In this document: positions 1 to 12,935 of the stretch, one piece after another
How positions within the stretch are numbered: the first letter of the stretch is position 1
How the letters are laid out: each line of letters begins with the position of its first letter
Source of the DNA: Ganoderma boninense
Lineage: Eukaryota; Basidiomycota; Agaricomycetes; Polyporales; Polyporaceae
Direction: 5' to 3'
DNA length: 64,000 bases
NCBI GenBank assembly: GCA_002900995.3
Contig: CM035308.1
Location: forward strand, 2,604,001-2,668,000
Program-made: the position numbers and the translations under genes
Notes under the pieces: generated by a model
What the model was told of the DNA's origin: nothing
Database searches by the model: none
Seen by the model: the letters and a program-made list of their open reading frames with translations, nothing else

Positions 1-2
1 AG

Positions 3-748
3 CGACGTCGCGAGCTCGACATCCTCCGGCCCCAGGACACAACCCAGGAGCAGATGGATACACGCATCGCCGCGTATTTGGACAAGTGCCATTGGCAACT
101 TGCCCAATTCTACAGGGTGAGTTCCACGAACTTCGCTCACGCGTCCGCAACCCTCCCCGTGTCTCATGCTAGCCGAATGCAGTGAGTTGGTGGCATAGGA
201 TGTCTAACACGGGTGTCTGTACAGTTCTCTACGCCGTGTCGTATAGCCGAGGCAGAGCCGAACCTGCGCGAGGTCATACAGTATGCCCAACAGAAGCAGG
301 GCGCCAGGAGGGATGTCGCGCCCGAGCTCTACCTCGCCGCTGCGCTTCACAAGGTCCCAGGCAAGGAAGAAGAGTCGAATGCGCTGTTCGCCGCTGCTTT
401 CTCTTACTTCGATGAGCATGGGGCGCCAGGGCTCGGTCCCCGATCCGAGTTGTGGGCTCGAGCTGCGTGGGCTCGGCTGCTAAGAAGGACGGACAAGGTT
501 GCAGAGGCAGAGGTACAGGAACGAGCGATAATGTGAGTCATCCCTGACCTTTCATCATCCCATTATAACACAAGCTCCCGCTACTTAGTGCCTGGATTGT
601 GTCGCACCCATCGGTCTTGACGCCCGCAAAGTTGGACGTCCTGATCAGCGAAGAAGACGAGGGAGTCCTCAGCAATATTGGGGAGTATCCGGAGGTGAAA
701 CTCGCAATCGAGAAGGCCCGTCAACGAGGGCGCGCCACTGAAGATTGA
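3..748 (+). CDS. unknown protein, 3' part of a gene entering from the left edge
   Basis: Three exons (3..116, 225..532, 589..748) join in phase to 193 codons ending in TGA. Introns 117-224 and 533-588 have GTGAGT donors and AG acceptors. The start lies outside the window. The visible part is mostly helical, rich in Ala, Glu and Arg, and could be a TPR-like solenoid end (for example an ELYLAAALHK stretch), but no recognisable catalytic motif is present. I do not recognise the family. Exon structure is well supported by phase; function is unknown. Confidence 0.6.
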
Positions 749-1946
749 GTCCTCTGGCAGGAAGAGCGCTGATTTAGGAAGACGATCTACAATTCGCTCA
801 GGTGTCCTTGTACGCTCCCACTTGGTACGTCGCGCCCCCCTCCAACGCTTTCACATCAATCTCACGCACCACCGGCTCAAGGCATCTTTTCCGCATCCCG
901 CTATCGAGCTGTTCTCCAGGTCCATCTTACCTATACCCCTTCCTTTTTGCTCTTCCTTCCGAGTTCAAGGTCATTGGATTCCTCGAACCATCGAAGAGGC
1001 CTATCGGATTCAGCAAAGAACGATTCGCATCCCAGTTCACTGGCGAATACGTGCTGGCCATTGCACCTTCTGGCCCTTTCAACCCACAAACTTCACGCCG
1101 GCAGTCCGCAGTCAACCAATACATAACGAGACCATTCACCTGGACAGCCACAACCTTCTTTGACCCCCTTCGGCTTTTTCTCTTGAGCTTATCTGCGGCT
1201 GCAATTACTTCCATACAAACAAACAAATACCTTTTCTTCTCGCAATGCGGCTGCGATCACGAACGCCGCTTTACGACCGACCCCGTAGAAAGGCACCGAG
1301 GTGCTGTATGCTGATTCCGTTTTCACACCACCGCACCGTTCTCTCTCGTCAAAGTTCACTTGTTGTTGCCATTGACAGGTGTTGAAGCTTGTAAGTGGAT
1401 CGCTACACTGTACTTCACATGCTGAATCTCAAACACGTCGCCGGCACTTCAAGGCAGATGCTGAACTTCATGATCTCAGGCCTCATCATAGTGGCCAAGA
1501 AGCTCGCCTCGTCGTCGAATAAGTCAGTCTCGGCGCCTCAGATCGTCTTGACCCGCCGCGAGTGCCTTACGGTGAAGCGCCTTTGCTGTTCAAGTGATGA
1601 CCGAGTTCGCGAGGATCCTTTTGACATGCTCGACAGCTGAACTTGCGGCGAATCGAACGATCTTTGAAGTGACGCCGAGCGACGTTTTGTCCCCACCTCA
1701 ATTTCAAGGCGCAGGTTTCCCATTCAGCTAGACGAGGCTTTGACAGCCGGGCCAGTCAGATGAACGAAGTCACCAGGAGACCGACCTGAATTTATCTTCC
1801 GTTGTCTCAAGACGCGAGTGGAGTTCGATCGCAAAATAAAGATAAAATCCCATTACCATCGTAAGATCATGGTCAGCTTAAATACGACATATAGAACACC
1901 GAGTGTAAGAGTAAGCAAGCTCAGTCATTTTTGGTGGTATACAGAC
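749..1946. other. intergenic region
   Basis: About 1.2 kb between the tail-to-tail unknown gene and the GH20 gene. Open frames here (for example 802-1314) are not supported by splice structure or recognisable protein features. It probably holds the two 3' untranslated regions. Confidence 0.4.
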
Positions 1947-4074
1947 TTAAGCCGTAAGATCGCAAGCCCCGGGGCGGAGAGCACACCACTCGGGCTGGAG
2001 CGAGATCGTCTGCACGCCGCGCTGGCGGAAGCGGTACGAGACGTCGTGCAGGCGGGGGAGCGCGGTGCTGACGTTGCCGCCGGGCCCCGTCCAGAAGAGC
2101 TCCGCGGACGAGGCCGCGCGGGGCCAGACGATGCTGTCGAGGTTCTCGGGGCCGGACTGCTCGGTCCAGAGGAGGTGCTGGCCGCCGAGGATGAGCTTGG
2201 ACTCGTCCGCGGTCAGGTTCGCGGTGGGGTCGAACGAGTACGAGTACTGCCAGGTCTTGAAGGGGTCGCACCACGAGTTGCCGTCGGGGAACGCACCGAC
2301 CCACGCGCCGTGGCCGCAGTCCTGAGACATGGGAAAGGGAAATTGGCGTTAGTGGGGCACGCACGGACGGAGGGCGATCAGCGTGTGCGGAGAGGGTGAC
2401 GTACGAGGTAGAAGTAGTCCGAAGCGGCGTGGATGACCTTGTAGCCCTTCTCTGCGACGGCCTTGACGTTGTCAGAGGAGATCCAGACGAGAACGCGGGT
2501 GCTGTTGGTGCTCAGGGTGACGTTGTGAGACAGGACCATCTCTGGTGCGAGCATAAGCATAAGTGACCGTGACCGGGGCACATATTCTGGATCTGCTTAC
2601 CCTCCCAGACGACGGGGGTCTTGCCCTTGGCCTTGAGCGCGTTGTGGGTGGTCTGGGTGAACGTGTCCAGGGCCTGCTCGAGGGTCTTGCCGGTCTTGTT
2701 GAGCGAAGCCTGGGTGGGCTCGTCGATGTCGTAGCACTTGGTGTTGAGCTCGTCACCGCCGGTGCTGAACAGCTGCGAGGGGAAGAGCTGCGTGACCGCA
2801 GTGAAGAGGTCAGCGATGTAGTTCGAGACATTGTTGTCGGCGAAGCGGAGCTGGCCAGCCGGCGGCTCTGAACCACATCGCCATCAGCTTCGTTCCATGG
2901 TTGTAAGTGCGCATGTAAAAACGTACCGTTTGCGTAAGTGGCCCATGGCGTCGCGCCGGGGCATGCGACGTAGTCGGGGTGCGCGTTCGCAATAGCTGAG
3001 GTGTGGCCTGGGGTATCGATCTCGACCATCACGTCGATACCGCGCTAAGATATGGAGAGGAGCGCATCAGTCATACGGAAAACGAAATCAAGTTCCCAGA
3101 CGGCGAAACTCACAGCCCCAGCGTAGGCGACGATGTTCTCGACATCCTTGGGGGAGTACTGTTGCCAAGAAGAGTACGCGCCCTTGGCAGCGAGGTCGGT
3201 GAAGCCAGGGACCTGGAGAGGGAACGACTGGCTGTCGACGATATGCCAGTGGAACTGGTTGAGCTGCATGCCAGGGCATAAGTAGTCAGCAAGCGAAGTC
3301 TTCTCTCCCGTGCCGATAGGGAGCCTGTTCGACGCGACCACTCACCTTCACCCAGCTCATCGCGTCAAGCGTGCGCTTGATGTCGGCCACGGGGAAGCTG
3401 TCGGGTACGTCGGTCAGAACCTAATCATATCGTACGCCGTCACCTGACGTACAAGTTCCGTGCGGTGTCAAGCATGAAGCCGCGGTAGGGCTAAAGGAAC
3501 CCGTCAGCGACTCAGCGTTCGCGCTCGGAGGCAGACTACGCCGGATACGCACGTAGGCAGGCGAGTCCTGGATCGTGAGCGGGGTATCGAGAGCGTAGGT
3601 CGTGCCGCCGTACTCGTACCAGAGCTGGCTGAAGGTGGTCAGACCCCGGAGGAGACCCAGCGTGGAGTTCGCGGTGAGGGTCGCGGCAGAGCCGTCCGCG
3701 GGGACGGTCAGCGTGTACGCCTCGTCCCTGTCCTCGGGAGCCTTCTGCGCCTCAGTCGCGATGGGGTGCGCGGCGGCGCCCTTCTCGAGCGAGATGCCGA
3801 GCCTCGAGAGCGACTTGGCGGAAGAGAAGCTCTCCGCGTCGCTAGAGCCGCGGCCGACCACGAGCCGCCCAAGCTGGTCCTTGGAGAGGAACTGCTGGGT
3901 GCGCTGCACGGCGTCATGCAGGTCGCTGGGGGTCGAACCAGAGACGGCGATCCGGAAGTTACTCCCTAGCTTGAGAGTAGTGGAGCCAGTTTGGAGCCCG
4001 CGGGGCTGGGGCCAGAGTGCGGCGGCGGGCGAGCAGACGGCAGCGAAGAGAGAAACGAGCGCGAAAAGCTTCAT
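1947..4074 (-). CDS. secreted beta-N-acetylhexosaminidase, glycoside hydrolase family 20
   Basis: Eight exons on the minus strand (4074-3553, 3490-3453, 3397-3346, 3263-3114, 3044-2927, 2867-2601, 2541-2405, 2321-1947) join in phase to 552 residues, normal length for a fungal GH20 enzyme. Residues 1 to about 20 are a hydrophobic signal peptide ending in AAA before LWPQP, so the enzyme is secreted. Family landmarks in order are a YPYRGFMLDTARN strand near residue 174, WHIVDSQSFP, DVMVEIDTPGHTSAI, the FSTGGDELNTKCY segment carrying the catalytic Asp-Glu pair (about D332/E333), and LGGQHLLWTEQ. In this family the Glu is the acid/base and the substrate N-acetyl group acts as nucleophile, releasing terminal GlcNAc from chitooligosaccharides or glycans. 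Several NxS/T sites are visible. It looks intact. A role in chitin turnover is inferred. Confidence 0.96.
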
Positions 4075-4180
4075 GGTGGCTCAGACGCAAGATGCGAAGA
4101 AAGGAAAGAATGGATGGTCTGAGCGGCGTGAAGATGAAGGTGAGCCGGGCGGCCTTGGGAAGCGGATAGGGGCATACTCA

Positions 4181-4192
4181 TAATATATATAC
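4181..4192 (-). promoter_or_regulatory. TATA box of the GH20 gene
   Basis: An AT-only TATATATA tract on the minus strand lies about 110 bp upstream of the GH20 start codon, in an otherwise GC-rich region. Position fits a core promoter. Confidence 0.5.
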
Positions 4193-5436
4193 CCATACCC
4201 ACTGGGAATGGGTCCTCATGGCGCATGCTGTGCAGGATATGGACTGGTGATGTGGTCTTGACGAGTCGGGTCCAATATTGATGTCTCCCAGATGTCTCCG
4301 CTTGGCCGACAGCCAGTGTGAATGAGCGCTTCCAGATCGCATGATGCGCAAAGGGCGACCGCCATCAGCGGCTGCGAATGCTGCGATGTCACCGCCCGAG
4401 GGCTGCATGGAGCTGGATGCGCTGTTTCAGATGTGGGTGAGTTATCCGCATGACGACCTTGCCTTGGGGAAGACGATGGGCCCAAGGGAGAAAGAGAGCT
4501 GAGGCAAGTTCAACTGCTCCAGCGCTCCTGGAGGGTCGAACGCGCATGCGGCAGCGGCGGCACGACTTCCCTTCTTACTTAACAAGCGCCACAACGGTAG
4601 CGTTGTGGGCCAAAGATAAGTACTGTAGGCCTGGTGGTGGTATCAATATGCTGACGCCTACATTGTGTTGAATACATGACAAGGTTCGGGGAATACTGAG
4701 GCCGAATTCAATTCATTCCCTAAATGTGAGCTCAGGAAGAGGCAATTTCAACGAACTGACTCGGAGATGATGTCGAGGGCTCGACGAACCTCGGTTCCAC
4801 TCGATTAGAGCATTCTGTATCGAACGCGGCGCATGCGGCCCAGCCGATGGGCGGCGAAGCCGGAGAACTCGTGACACCATGTCCACAAGGCAATCTGGAC
4901 TGAACAACGGTGCCTGGGATGTTACCCTGTCCTCATATCTACACACAAAGTAGAAGAGTGTTCTCAGTCGCGACCCACCGCAACATCCGGCTCATTATCC
5001 GACAAAAAGAGGACGACGCACCCAGTGCTTTGCTCGCGTATTCGCCGGACATTCGAGACTCGTTCGTCGCGATTGCGGTCCATCTCGGCGTTGGAATGGT
5101 ACCTAGTAGTCACGATAGAAAGTTACAGTCACCTCACCTTGGGCCGCCCTCTCTCGCGCTTCCCGGCGTGCAGCACCCCACGCGGCAGCCCCGATCCCAG
5201 AACGACAGAATAGCATTCGGAACAAGGACAGGGACAGGCCAAGCAAGTACTGACAGTCCGTACCTGATCGTATTCCACCCGCGGGCCACAAACATTGAGC
5301 TAACCACACCCAAGGAGACCTCTAACTCCAAACACAACGGGCCAGCGACCACCTAACCGTCCTCCATGGCCCAGCGTGACCCCGCGCACCACACGGTATA
5401 TCGACGACCGAGAATCGGGAGTCCAGGAGCGTGTGA
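4193..5436. other. intergenic region
   Basis: Upstream of the GH20 gene and downstream of the epsin gene stop. I see no splice-consistent coding region, RNA gene or repeat. Confidence 0.4.
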
Positions 5437-7776
5437 TCAGAACAGCAGGTCGTCCAACCCGTTGCCCGACGAAGACGCAGGCGGAGCAGCATTCGACGCC
5501 GGTGCACCGAACGCCCCAAACCCAGAGCCGGGCCTCCCCTGACCCGCGCCGCCCCACATCTGCGCCTGCGCCTTCTCCTTCTCCAGATCCTTTATGCTCT
5601 TCTGCTGCGTGGCAGCCGCCGCCGCCGCGGGCTTGCCCGCCGTCGAGCTGAGCGACATCGACCACAGGTCGTCGAAGTTCGCCATGGGCTTCTGCTGCTG
5701 CTGCTGCGGTCCAGGCGAGGTCGTCGTCGCACGCGCCGGGGCCATCGCGGGCTGGTTCGGCACGAGGGGGGCGCCGCCCATCATCATCGGGGGCGGCGAC
5801 GCCATCATGGGCCGCATCATCCCCGCGTTCTGCGCGGGCCGCGCGGCGGCAGCGGGGGCGCCGCCGCCCGAGGACAGCATGTTGAAGAGGTTGTTGTTGT
5901 TTGTCGCCTGCGCGGGCGGCGGTGTGAACGATTGCGCGGCAAGAGGAGGAGGGAGCGACGTGGGCACGGCGGGGGCGGCGGGGGCAGCAGAGAAGAACGC
6001 GTTGGTGGTCGGCGGGGCAGAGGGGGGTGCGGTCTGGAAGTCGTCAAAGTCATCATCCCCACCTCCATGCAGGGGCTGCGACGCGACCGCCGGAAGGGCC
6101 TTCTCAGCGGGGGCAGAGACGTTACTGCCGAAATCGTCATCGTCCATGCCGAGCAGGTCAACCACAGGCTGAGCCTTTGGAGGCGGGGGCGCGGGTGTTG
6201 CCGGAAGAGTCGAGGAGCGTTGAGGGGTAGTCGCATGAGTTGGGGAAGTGGTGGCAGCGGCAGAGCTCGACCGACGGGGAACTATATCGTCGTCTCCGGC
6301 ATCGTATTCTTGGAAGCCCCTGCGGGTGCTCGAGCTCGAGCCTCCAAATCCTCCACTACCGCCGTTGTCGTAGCTGTCATAATCTGGACAATGCTCGGAC
6401 CAACTCTTCACAGGAGCGCGACGACGATGGACTCACCTCGACCACTGTAGCTCCCACCACCATTGTAACTGCTGCTGCTCCCACCACCGCCATAGCCCCC
6501 GCCGCTGTATGAGCTGATACTGTCACTGCCGAAGCCTCCGTATCGGCTTCCTCCCGATGTAAAACTCATCGCATCGTTGCCGGTACCGGTGTACTTGTGC
6601 TTGTTCGCCTTCGCCTTGCGGCGCTCAGAACGAATTTTCTCGACGTCGCCCAACAACTCCACAAGCTCCTTCGACCGGTTCCGCACTTCGGTCTCTCGTG
6701 AGATCGTAGCGGGACGGGACGCAAACAACACGAGGACGCACCATTGATACCCTGATCCTTGCCTTTTTCATCCACATAGTAGAAATTTCTGAGCATCTTG
6801 ATGGTGCTAATATGGGAACGTGCGTCATCAACGACGCGCTCACTCCCGTTCTTCACCAGGTATTCGAGCAACTGCAGGGCCTGCAGAGTGGAAATGTTGA
6901 AAACAGGCATATATGCGCCATACACGGTCGCGACGCACCTTGTAAATCTGCCTCCACTGGCGAGCCTCCTTCTCCATGAATCGTGAATAAATAGCAGGCA
7001 TGATTTCGTTGAAGTTTTGGCTGTGTAACGGCAAGACGTCAGCGAGATGCGATGAGAGGAAATGGTCGCAGCCAGGATTATGACACAAGAGCTTCATTGG
7101 CCCCATGTATGCGCAACAGAATGCTCAGCCCATGCGCTCGGGTGGCGCCAAGTGAAGCCCACCCTACAGAAGCCTAAGCCAGCCATTGACCGTCTCTTTC
7201 CAGCCTGATTCTTGTAAAGCCTCGTGACGAGTGTATGGCGAGGCACCAGGCATGTGTAGAATCTCGGCACTGACTCCCAGCCAAGGCGACCTATGAGTCG
7301 ATGGGAGCAAGGGAAGACACACAGAACGCGAAGCATTGAAGGGAGAGGGCATCCCGGCGTTCCGCTCTCACCAGTCCGGCTGCGACCTTAAAGCGACGGA
7401 GTGAACTCACAAGTTGAATGTCCTAAAACCGCAACCGCGAAGAAGGGGTTTGTCAGACGCAGGCACGGAAGCTGCGGGGGATTCACATACCCTTGGGCGA
7501 TCTCTTGCATGAGAGTTGAGCTCGCGCCCCTACGCGACTTGAGCTGGACTTGTCAAAGCCGATGGGAATGTCACGCACCAAGGTTCGTCATTCGTCGCAT
7601 CCCGGACCTTGGCCTCCATCTCGCTGACATTGAAGACGACATTCTTGGCCTGTGAACGGTCAGCGCGATGTCGGGGGTCAAGGTCAGAGATGGCGGTGTA
7701 CCTGGTTGTACATGGACTTGATGTCGTACATGGATATCTGGGAGATCGCATTTCCCAGAGACTCGAGGCGATCCAT
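5437..7776 (-). CDS. ENT3: ENTH-domain clathrin adaptor of the Ent3/epsinR type
   Basis: Eight exons (7776-7702, 7649-7579, 7529-7491, 7422-7411, 7020-6939, 6880-6742, 6685-6437, 6383-5437) join in phase to 537 residues. Residues 1 to about 165 form an ENTH domain: MDRLESLGNAISQ, VVFNVSEMEAKVRDATNDEP, then LLEYLVKNGSERVVDDAR and YYVDEKGKDQGINVR, a pattern closer to Ent3p/epsinR than to endocytic Ent1/2. The rest is disordered: Gly/Ser-rich, then Ala/Pro/Gln-rich, with acidic clathrin-box-like motifs (VVDLLGMDDDDFG, FDDLWSMS) and a C-terminal LDDLLF. Members bind PI(4)P and recruit clathrin and AP-1/GGA at the trans-Golgi and endosomes. Exon 4 is only 12 nt yet is required: without it the frame and the conserved TFNF core are lost. 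No ubiquitin-interacting motif was seen. The gene symbol is by family resemblance. Confidence 0.93.
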
Positions 7777-9849
7777 GGCGGGCAACGAGCAGGATGGACG
7801 AGGACGTGGACGGCGGCGAGGACGGTGCTGTCAGCGCCGTAGCTTGCGGTGCGCGCGGGAACCGAGTGTGACCTGTGTGACCCGGGTGCTTCCATTGCGG
7901 GCCGCTGGCGCCGCGGCGCAGTCCGAAGGGAGGAAATAAGGATGGTTCAACACTGGTTGTCTCCCAGCCTTGTCCGACAGACCGCGGCTGCTGTCGGCCA
8001 GGCTGTACGATGACCCTGAAGCAGGATCATGGCATCCTGTGCGAATCTCAGCATGGGCCTCATCAGACGGCGTGAAGGACGGTGAAGGTGAGCATATGCC
8101 CGAGCGTTGTTGCCATCCAGATGCGGCCGAGCAAACGCCTCGCCAGGGAATTCGCCCATCCCGATATGGGATCCTCCTGCAGGAAGGGCGCAACGCGGTG
8201 TGGCAGCATCCGATGACATGGCTTCTTTCGCCTCCTCCCAAGCGATATAAGCCGTCCTCCCAGGTTATCATCCCCATCCTTGTCGACTTTCATGACCTTC
8301 ACGATCCTCCGCACGATATCCGCCGGCCCCCAGATTCAAACCCGGATCCTCGGTTTCCAGGTGAGCCGTCATTCTTATGCAATGTTGCGCCTTGGAACGC
8401 GTGTCAAGTAGTTCGCATGCCTTCCTGTCGCGCAATTGCCTTCTCTAGGGAGGGGCCCTGCTCGTCATGAATCGCTGCGCATACCCGGCTCAAGGCCCGT
8501 AAAGCTCGCCCAGGGGTAAATCCCGGAAAATGTGATCTGCGGACCTGAAAGAAGCATCGCTCGGAAGCCTGCAGGCCCGCGTTCGCCTGGATGTTCCCAT
8601 ATAAAACGCGTCCTTGCCACCGGATGACTAGGACAGGCTGAAGCGGCCTACCGAGGAAGTTGGTACGATGTCGAGTCTAATTTCGCTTGGTTCATATATG
8701 CGTTCTTTCTGAAATCCAGTGTTTGAGACCTGGGCAGCCTCGTCACTAGATGGAGGGATGGGCCCCGCATGCCGGAAAGGGGGTGAAAGAAGGTCACTTA
8801 GGCACCCCCCTAAAGTCCGACGGGGCGCGAGGCTTCCGTTCGGCCAAAATCCGTCCTGAACCCACATGGAGCAGAAGATAGGCAACGTACCAGTCGTCAG
8901 GCCTGAGGAGGTGATGCTTCGCAAGCACGGCGACTCGGGGCTGAGTTCGATAACAGCCAACCACATGTGCAAGCTTCATAAGTAGGGATGTTCTGTCTCT
9001 GCAGGCCTCAATGCAGAGACAACCGGCTCTGCAGCTCTGTGGGCCTGTGCGGACCGGGTCAGAGATCCCAACTATCGCCTGTCTCTGCGCAGAGATGGCC
9101 GTCGCTAAGGGCGGTCTATCAGGTATTCGACTGATGGGAATTTCCTCGTCTTGGGGCCAACAGCGAAAGTGCCACTGCCTGGGGCGACTCTGAGCTGTCC
9201 GAGCCTCAGCGGAAGCATTACAGGTCGCCTTAGGCCGCATAGGGCTCTCAAAAAGAGCTTTATGATAACCTGGAGCTTTTGAAGGGTCGTAAGACGACTT
9301 CTCCAGTTACTCAGAAGCGCTCAGTCAAGTGGACCTTTGCTGATGCACTGCACGAGCCTCCGTATATGTGGTTGGCTACGAACTGGTGTGGCACGCCCTA
9401 GAGAAAGAGAGGGAGCTCTCGGAGGCTGTCTAGCTTCGACTCCTCTGCGTGCCCCCTTCACTGTCACACCTGTAGCGGTCGAGCCATACTTCGAATACTA
9501 CGGAGCACTCAGTGCTACATAGAGTGGCATCAACTCGATATGAGTCGAGCGTTCGGCGCGCTGCCACACGTCTCTACGTCCGTGTATAGCAGAGCCGAAT
9601 CCTCTGACCATGGATAATTGTCCTGTGCCCCTGGATAGCGCTGCACAAGACTCGAGCCCACTCGTAAGAACGCCGTCAAAGGCCTGCTTTTTGGGGGAGT
9701 GCGGAGCCCCTCTTGCGCTTGCATGCAGTCCGTGTTCTGAGGGTAATCTACAGAGGGGATAGATATTATATGCACGCATATAACTGCTGTGATGGGTTTC
9801 TAAGATAGATAGATGAAGCTCACTTATGTCCCTTCTCCTTTTCGTAGGC
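7777..9849. other. intergenic region, divergent promoters
   Basis: About 2.1 kb between the start of the epsin gene and the start of the unknown membrane gene. Open frames here are not supported by splice-linked protein features. A TAG acceptor-like site at about 9846-9848 just before the next start codon suggests a 5'-UTR intron. Confidence 0.4.
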
Positions 9850-12545
9850 ATGCCTTCTATCCTTGAACGTTTACGGAAGCGTACATTGAGCTCCCAAAGT
9901 GATGCATCGACACAGTCGGCTACGCTACCAGTCTCCCCGCCTCTCATTCCTGGCGCGGCACCACCAACATTATCCCCATCTCGTTCGGAACCGATGCTCG
10001 TGGACCGCAAGATTGTCGAGGACCTTCCGGCCTTGCTTGGATCTTTGCAGGCCGATGACTCTCCGCCGGACAGTGGCCTCAAGCCGCCCCGTCTGCGGAA
10101 ACGCTCTGGATTGCGCGCACTTACCATGGGTCTCATGAATGACACGCCCCCTACTGAAGACGTCCACCGGTCTTCCGAGAAGGAGAACGAAATTTATACC
10201 CCGGCCGCGACAGCAGGAACACAGGCTGGTCCGTCGGCATGGAAAGGCAAACAACGTGCTTCACGGCTCTCACAGCAGCTCACTTCCGCCTCTCCATGGC
10301 CAACATTTGGGCGACGCCGTCAACGGCCTACCCGCTCGCCTTACGGCACGTCTCGTCCTCCGTCTGGTCGCAGTTCACGCATGGCGAGCTCTGATTCGGG
10401 TGCTCTTCACGGGCCACCCTCCAATGCCGAGTGGAACACGGTTTCTAATTTCGCATCCTCGGGCTCCGTCGACCACAGGGCGAACTCTCGTCTAACCGAC
10501 AGCAGCCGCGACATGTCGATACTGTCGACGCTCACCGGTTCTCTGTCTAACAGCTCATCTCGCTCGAAGAGATCGGGAGCGATTACTTTCGGTCGTCGAA
10601 GCCCGGTCTATGACTCTGTCCAGCGCTCGCTCCCTGGAATGCCTCCCGGAGTAGAGAGTTCCGCGTATACGTCTACGCCCGTGCTGCCTGGCACTTACTC
10701 AAACGAGAGTGTGCAGGTGCGAGGAAACACCTTCCCTAGGAGAAGCCAGAGACGCAGCACACGCTCCCGGTCGCGTTCACGGTCTCCACGCCGCGACCTT
10801 CCGCCTCAGTTTACGAACCCCTCACGATTTCACGATTTCACGGTCTCAGAGACGAAAGTACCTCACAGAGCCCCGGAGATGACAACGGATGGAGAGCGTT
10901 TGGCGGCATCCGCTCCGGCGGCGCAGATCTCCATCGGCGCTCAGGGATTGCGGTTGCCGTCGGGAGTTGCCGAGCCTCGTGCTGGGCATGCCTCTGGCGG
11001 AGGGCCAAGCGGGGGTCCTTGTTCTCCTTCCCGCCCTATACCCTCTTCCCTATCCTCGTCCACGTCGCCAACGCTGCAACACGGTGAGCGACGCGTTTTC
11101 CCCCTTAAGACTACTCTGACTCTTTCCCAATTTCAACAGCGGAGAACCACAGCGGCGGCGTTCCCGATCACTTATCGCGTTTTTCCCCCAACAACACTAC
11201 CTATCCATCGGAGCGAGAAGAGAGGAGCGGAATGGCCCACCAGCAAAATGCCATGGACACGCGAACTAGACGGCTCAGCGACACGCGAGAACCCGTTCGA
11301 CGAGGATCGAGCATCGCTTCCCACAAGGACACGCCGAGCAGGGCTCGCAGCAAGCGCATATCGCAACTGAGCGGACAAGGTGCTCTTCTCGCGTCTTCTT
11401 CGTCGTCTTCGTCCGCATCCTCGAGGCAGAATGGTGGGGCTGGCCCGTCTACCGCTGCCTTTCCGTCTATCACGACCCCTGCGCCCCTCTCCCCGCAGCG
11501 CATCCCACGCACGCCACGCACCGCGAGCGAGCCCATGCTCCGCTCCGTCTCCGAGAAGTCCTACGACCAGTCCGTACTCGAGACCCCGCTGAACAACAAG
11601 GGCAAGCGGAAGGCGGAGGACGTCGATCTCACCCCGCCCGACCAGCGCACCGGCCATCACACAACGTTTGTCATTCCCACAGATGGCCGAAGTAAGTCTT
11701 CTAGCTGATCTACATATGCGCATGATCGCTGTATTGAGTCGTCCTCACCCGTCTGCAGGGTCACACCACGTCTCGGAGGTGAGCAAGCCCCCTTCGTCGT
11801 ACCAGGGCCGGAAGCGCGCACGACTATCGACATCTGGCGCATCGCCATCCGCAAGCCCTGCGCACTCTCGGCCAGGCTCGACCCAGCCACATCTCATGGA
11901 CTCCTGGTCAAGCCGGACCGGCGCGCCTTTCCTCAGCCTGCACCGCGCAACGTCGAAGACCGGGTCATCGACGCGCTCCGGCCGCCCTGAGTCGATGAAC
12001 ACGAATGCGCAGCGGCGCCCTCCTTCTCTCGCTCACTCAAGGGCAGAGCGACGGCGGAGCGCGTCGGAGATCTCGTTCCCCATCAGCGCACTTGTCGCGC
12101 CGCACGCGCCGTCAATGAGCATCCGCTCGGGCGGGTACCATATGCGGGACCCGCGCAAGCCGCCACGCATCCGGCCAACGTCGTGGAGCCTGCACCTGCC
12201 GTCAGTCGAGGAGCAGGGCTCGCCAGTCCATGCATGGCTGTTCTTCGTGGGGTTCCTTATCTTCCCGCTCTGGTGGTTCGCGAGCTTCTGGCGCATCCCT
12301 CCGACGCGTGTGGTCGGCGGCACGGACACGGAGAAGGCGGTCGCGCTGGACGACCCGCAGGTCGAGCATGGTGAGTGCTTCCACGTCCTCTTGCGGTGTG
12401 CGGCGCGCCTGAGGCAGCCCCCGTTCCCCCTTGTGCGGCAGATGCGAGGTCCTGGCGGCTCCGGTGCCGGATCATGTCGGTCGTCTCGCTCTTCACCTAC
12501 ATCCCGTTCATCGTCCTGGTCGCCGTCCTTGTCCCGCGCCACTGA
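9850..12545 (+). CDS. conserved fungal Ser/Arg-rich protein with two C-terminal membrane segments, function unknown
   Basis: Four exons (9850-11083, 11140-11691, 11759-12370, 12442-12545) join in phase to 833 residues. I chose the ATG at 9850, because the in-frame ATG at 9826 sits before a likely intron acceptor (TTTTCGTAG). About the first 700 residues are low complexity, rich in Ser, Arg, Pro and Thr, with RS-like clusters (RSRSRSRSPRR) suggesting phosphorylation and disorder. The last 100 residues hold two hydrophobic segments, one around HAWLFFVGFLIFPLWWFASF and one around VSLFTYIPFIVLVAVLV, separated by a charged loop with GGTDTEKAVALDDPQVEH. The C-terminal block looks like a conserved fungal family that I cannot assign a function. 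Inference: a membrane protein with a long cytosolic regulatory tail. Its 3' end converges with RPC9 over 390 bp. Confidence 0.8.
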
Positions 12546-12935
12546 CGCCAGGAGGGCGAGCGCTGGCCCGCGCCTTCGTCTTCCCTTGTGCGTGCACACC
12601 CTTCTCGGCTTCGTCCTCCCTCTCTCGCCGTCCGCGTCCGCCGTAGTCCTCTCCCAGGGTTTCGGAGTACCATCGTCATTCCTTTCTTGTCCATTCTTTT
12701 GAACAGTGAACATAGTTGGTTAGCACTGGTGCGGTCGCCGTCATGGTCGGACAATGCGACGCGCTCAGTGCAAGTACTATACACCTTCGTCGTTGGTATG
12801 TTGTGCAGTAGATACCAGTACACCATATCAGAACCACAAATAATACCTGCTGTAAGATTATTCGATTGCGTAGTAAAACGCACTCGATACATGCCTACCG
12901 TTCAAGCCCATGCTTCAAGATGGTGTGTCGCCGTC
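12546..12935. other. convergent 3' intergenic region
   Basis: Short gap between two converging genes. No gene seen; it probably holds overlapping or abutting 3' untranslated regions. Confidence 0.4.

Noticed and set aside
802..1314. 170-codon open frame downstream of the first gene
   Set aside because: No recognisable protein features; overlapping frames on both strands are equally open. Treated as untranslated sequence.
8993..9020. perfect 10-bp hairpin TGTCTCTGCA/TGCAGAGACA
   Set aside because: Isolated, short, with no gene end or T-run beside it; expected by chance in 64 kb.
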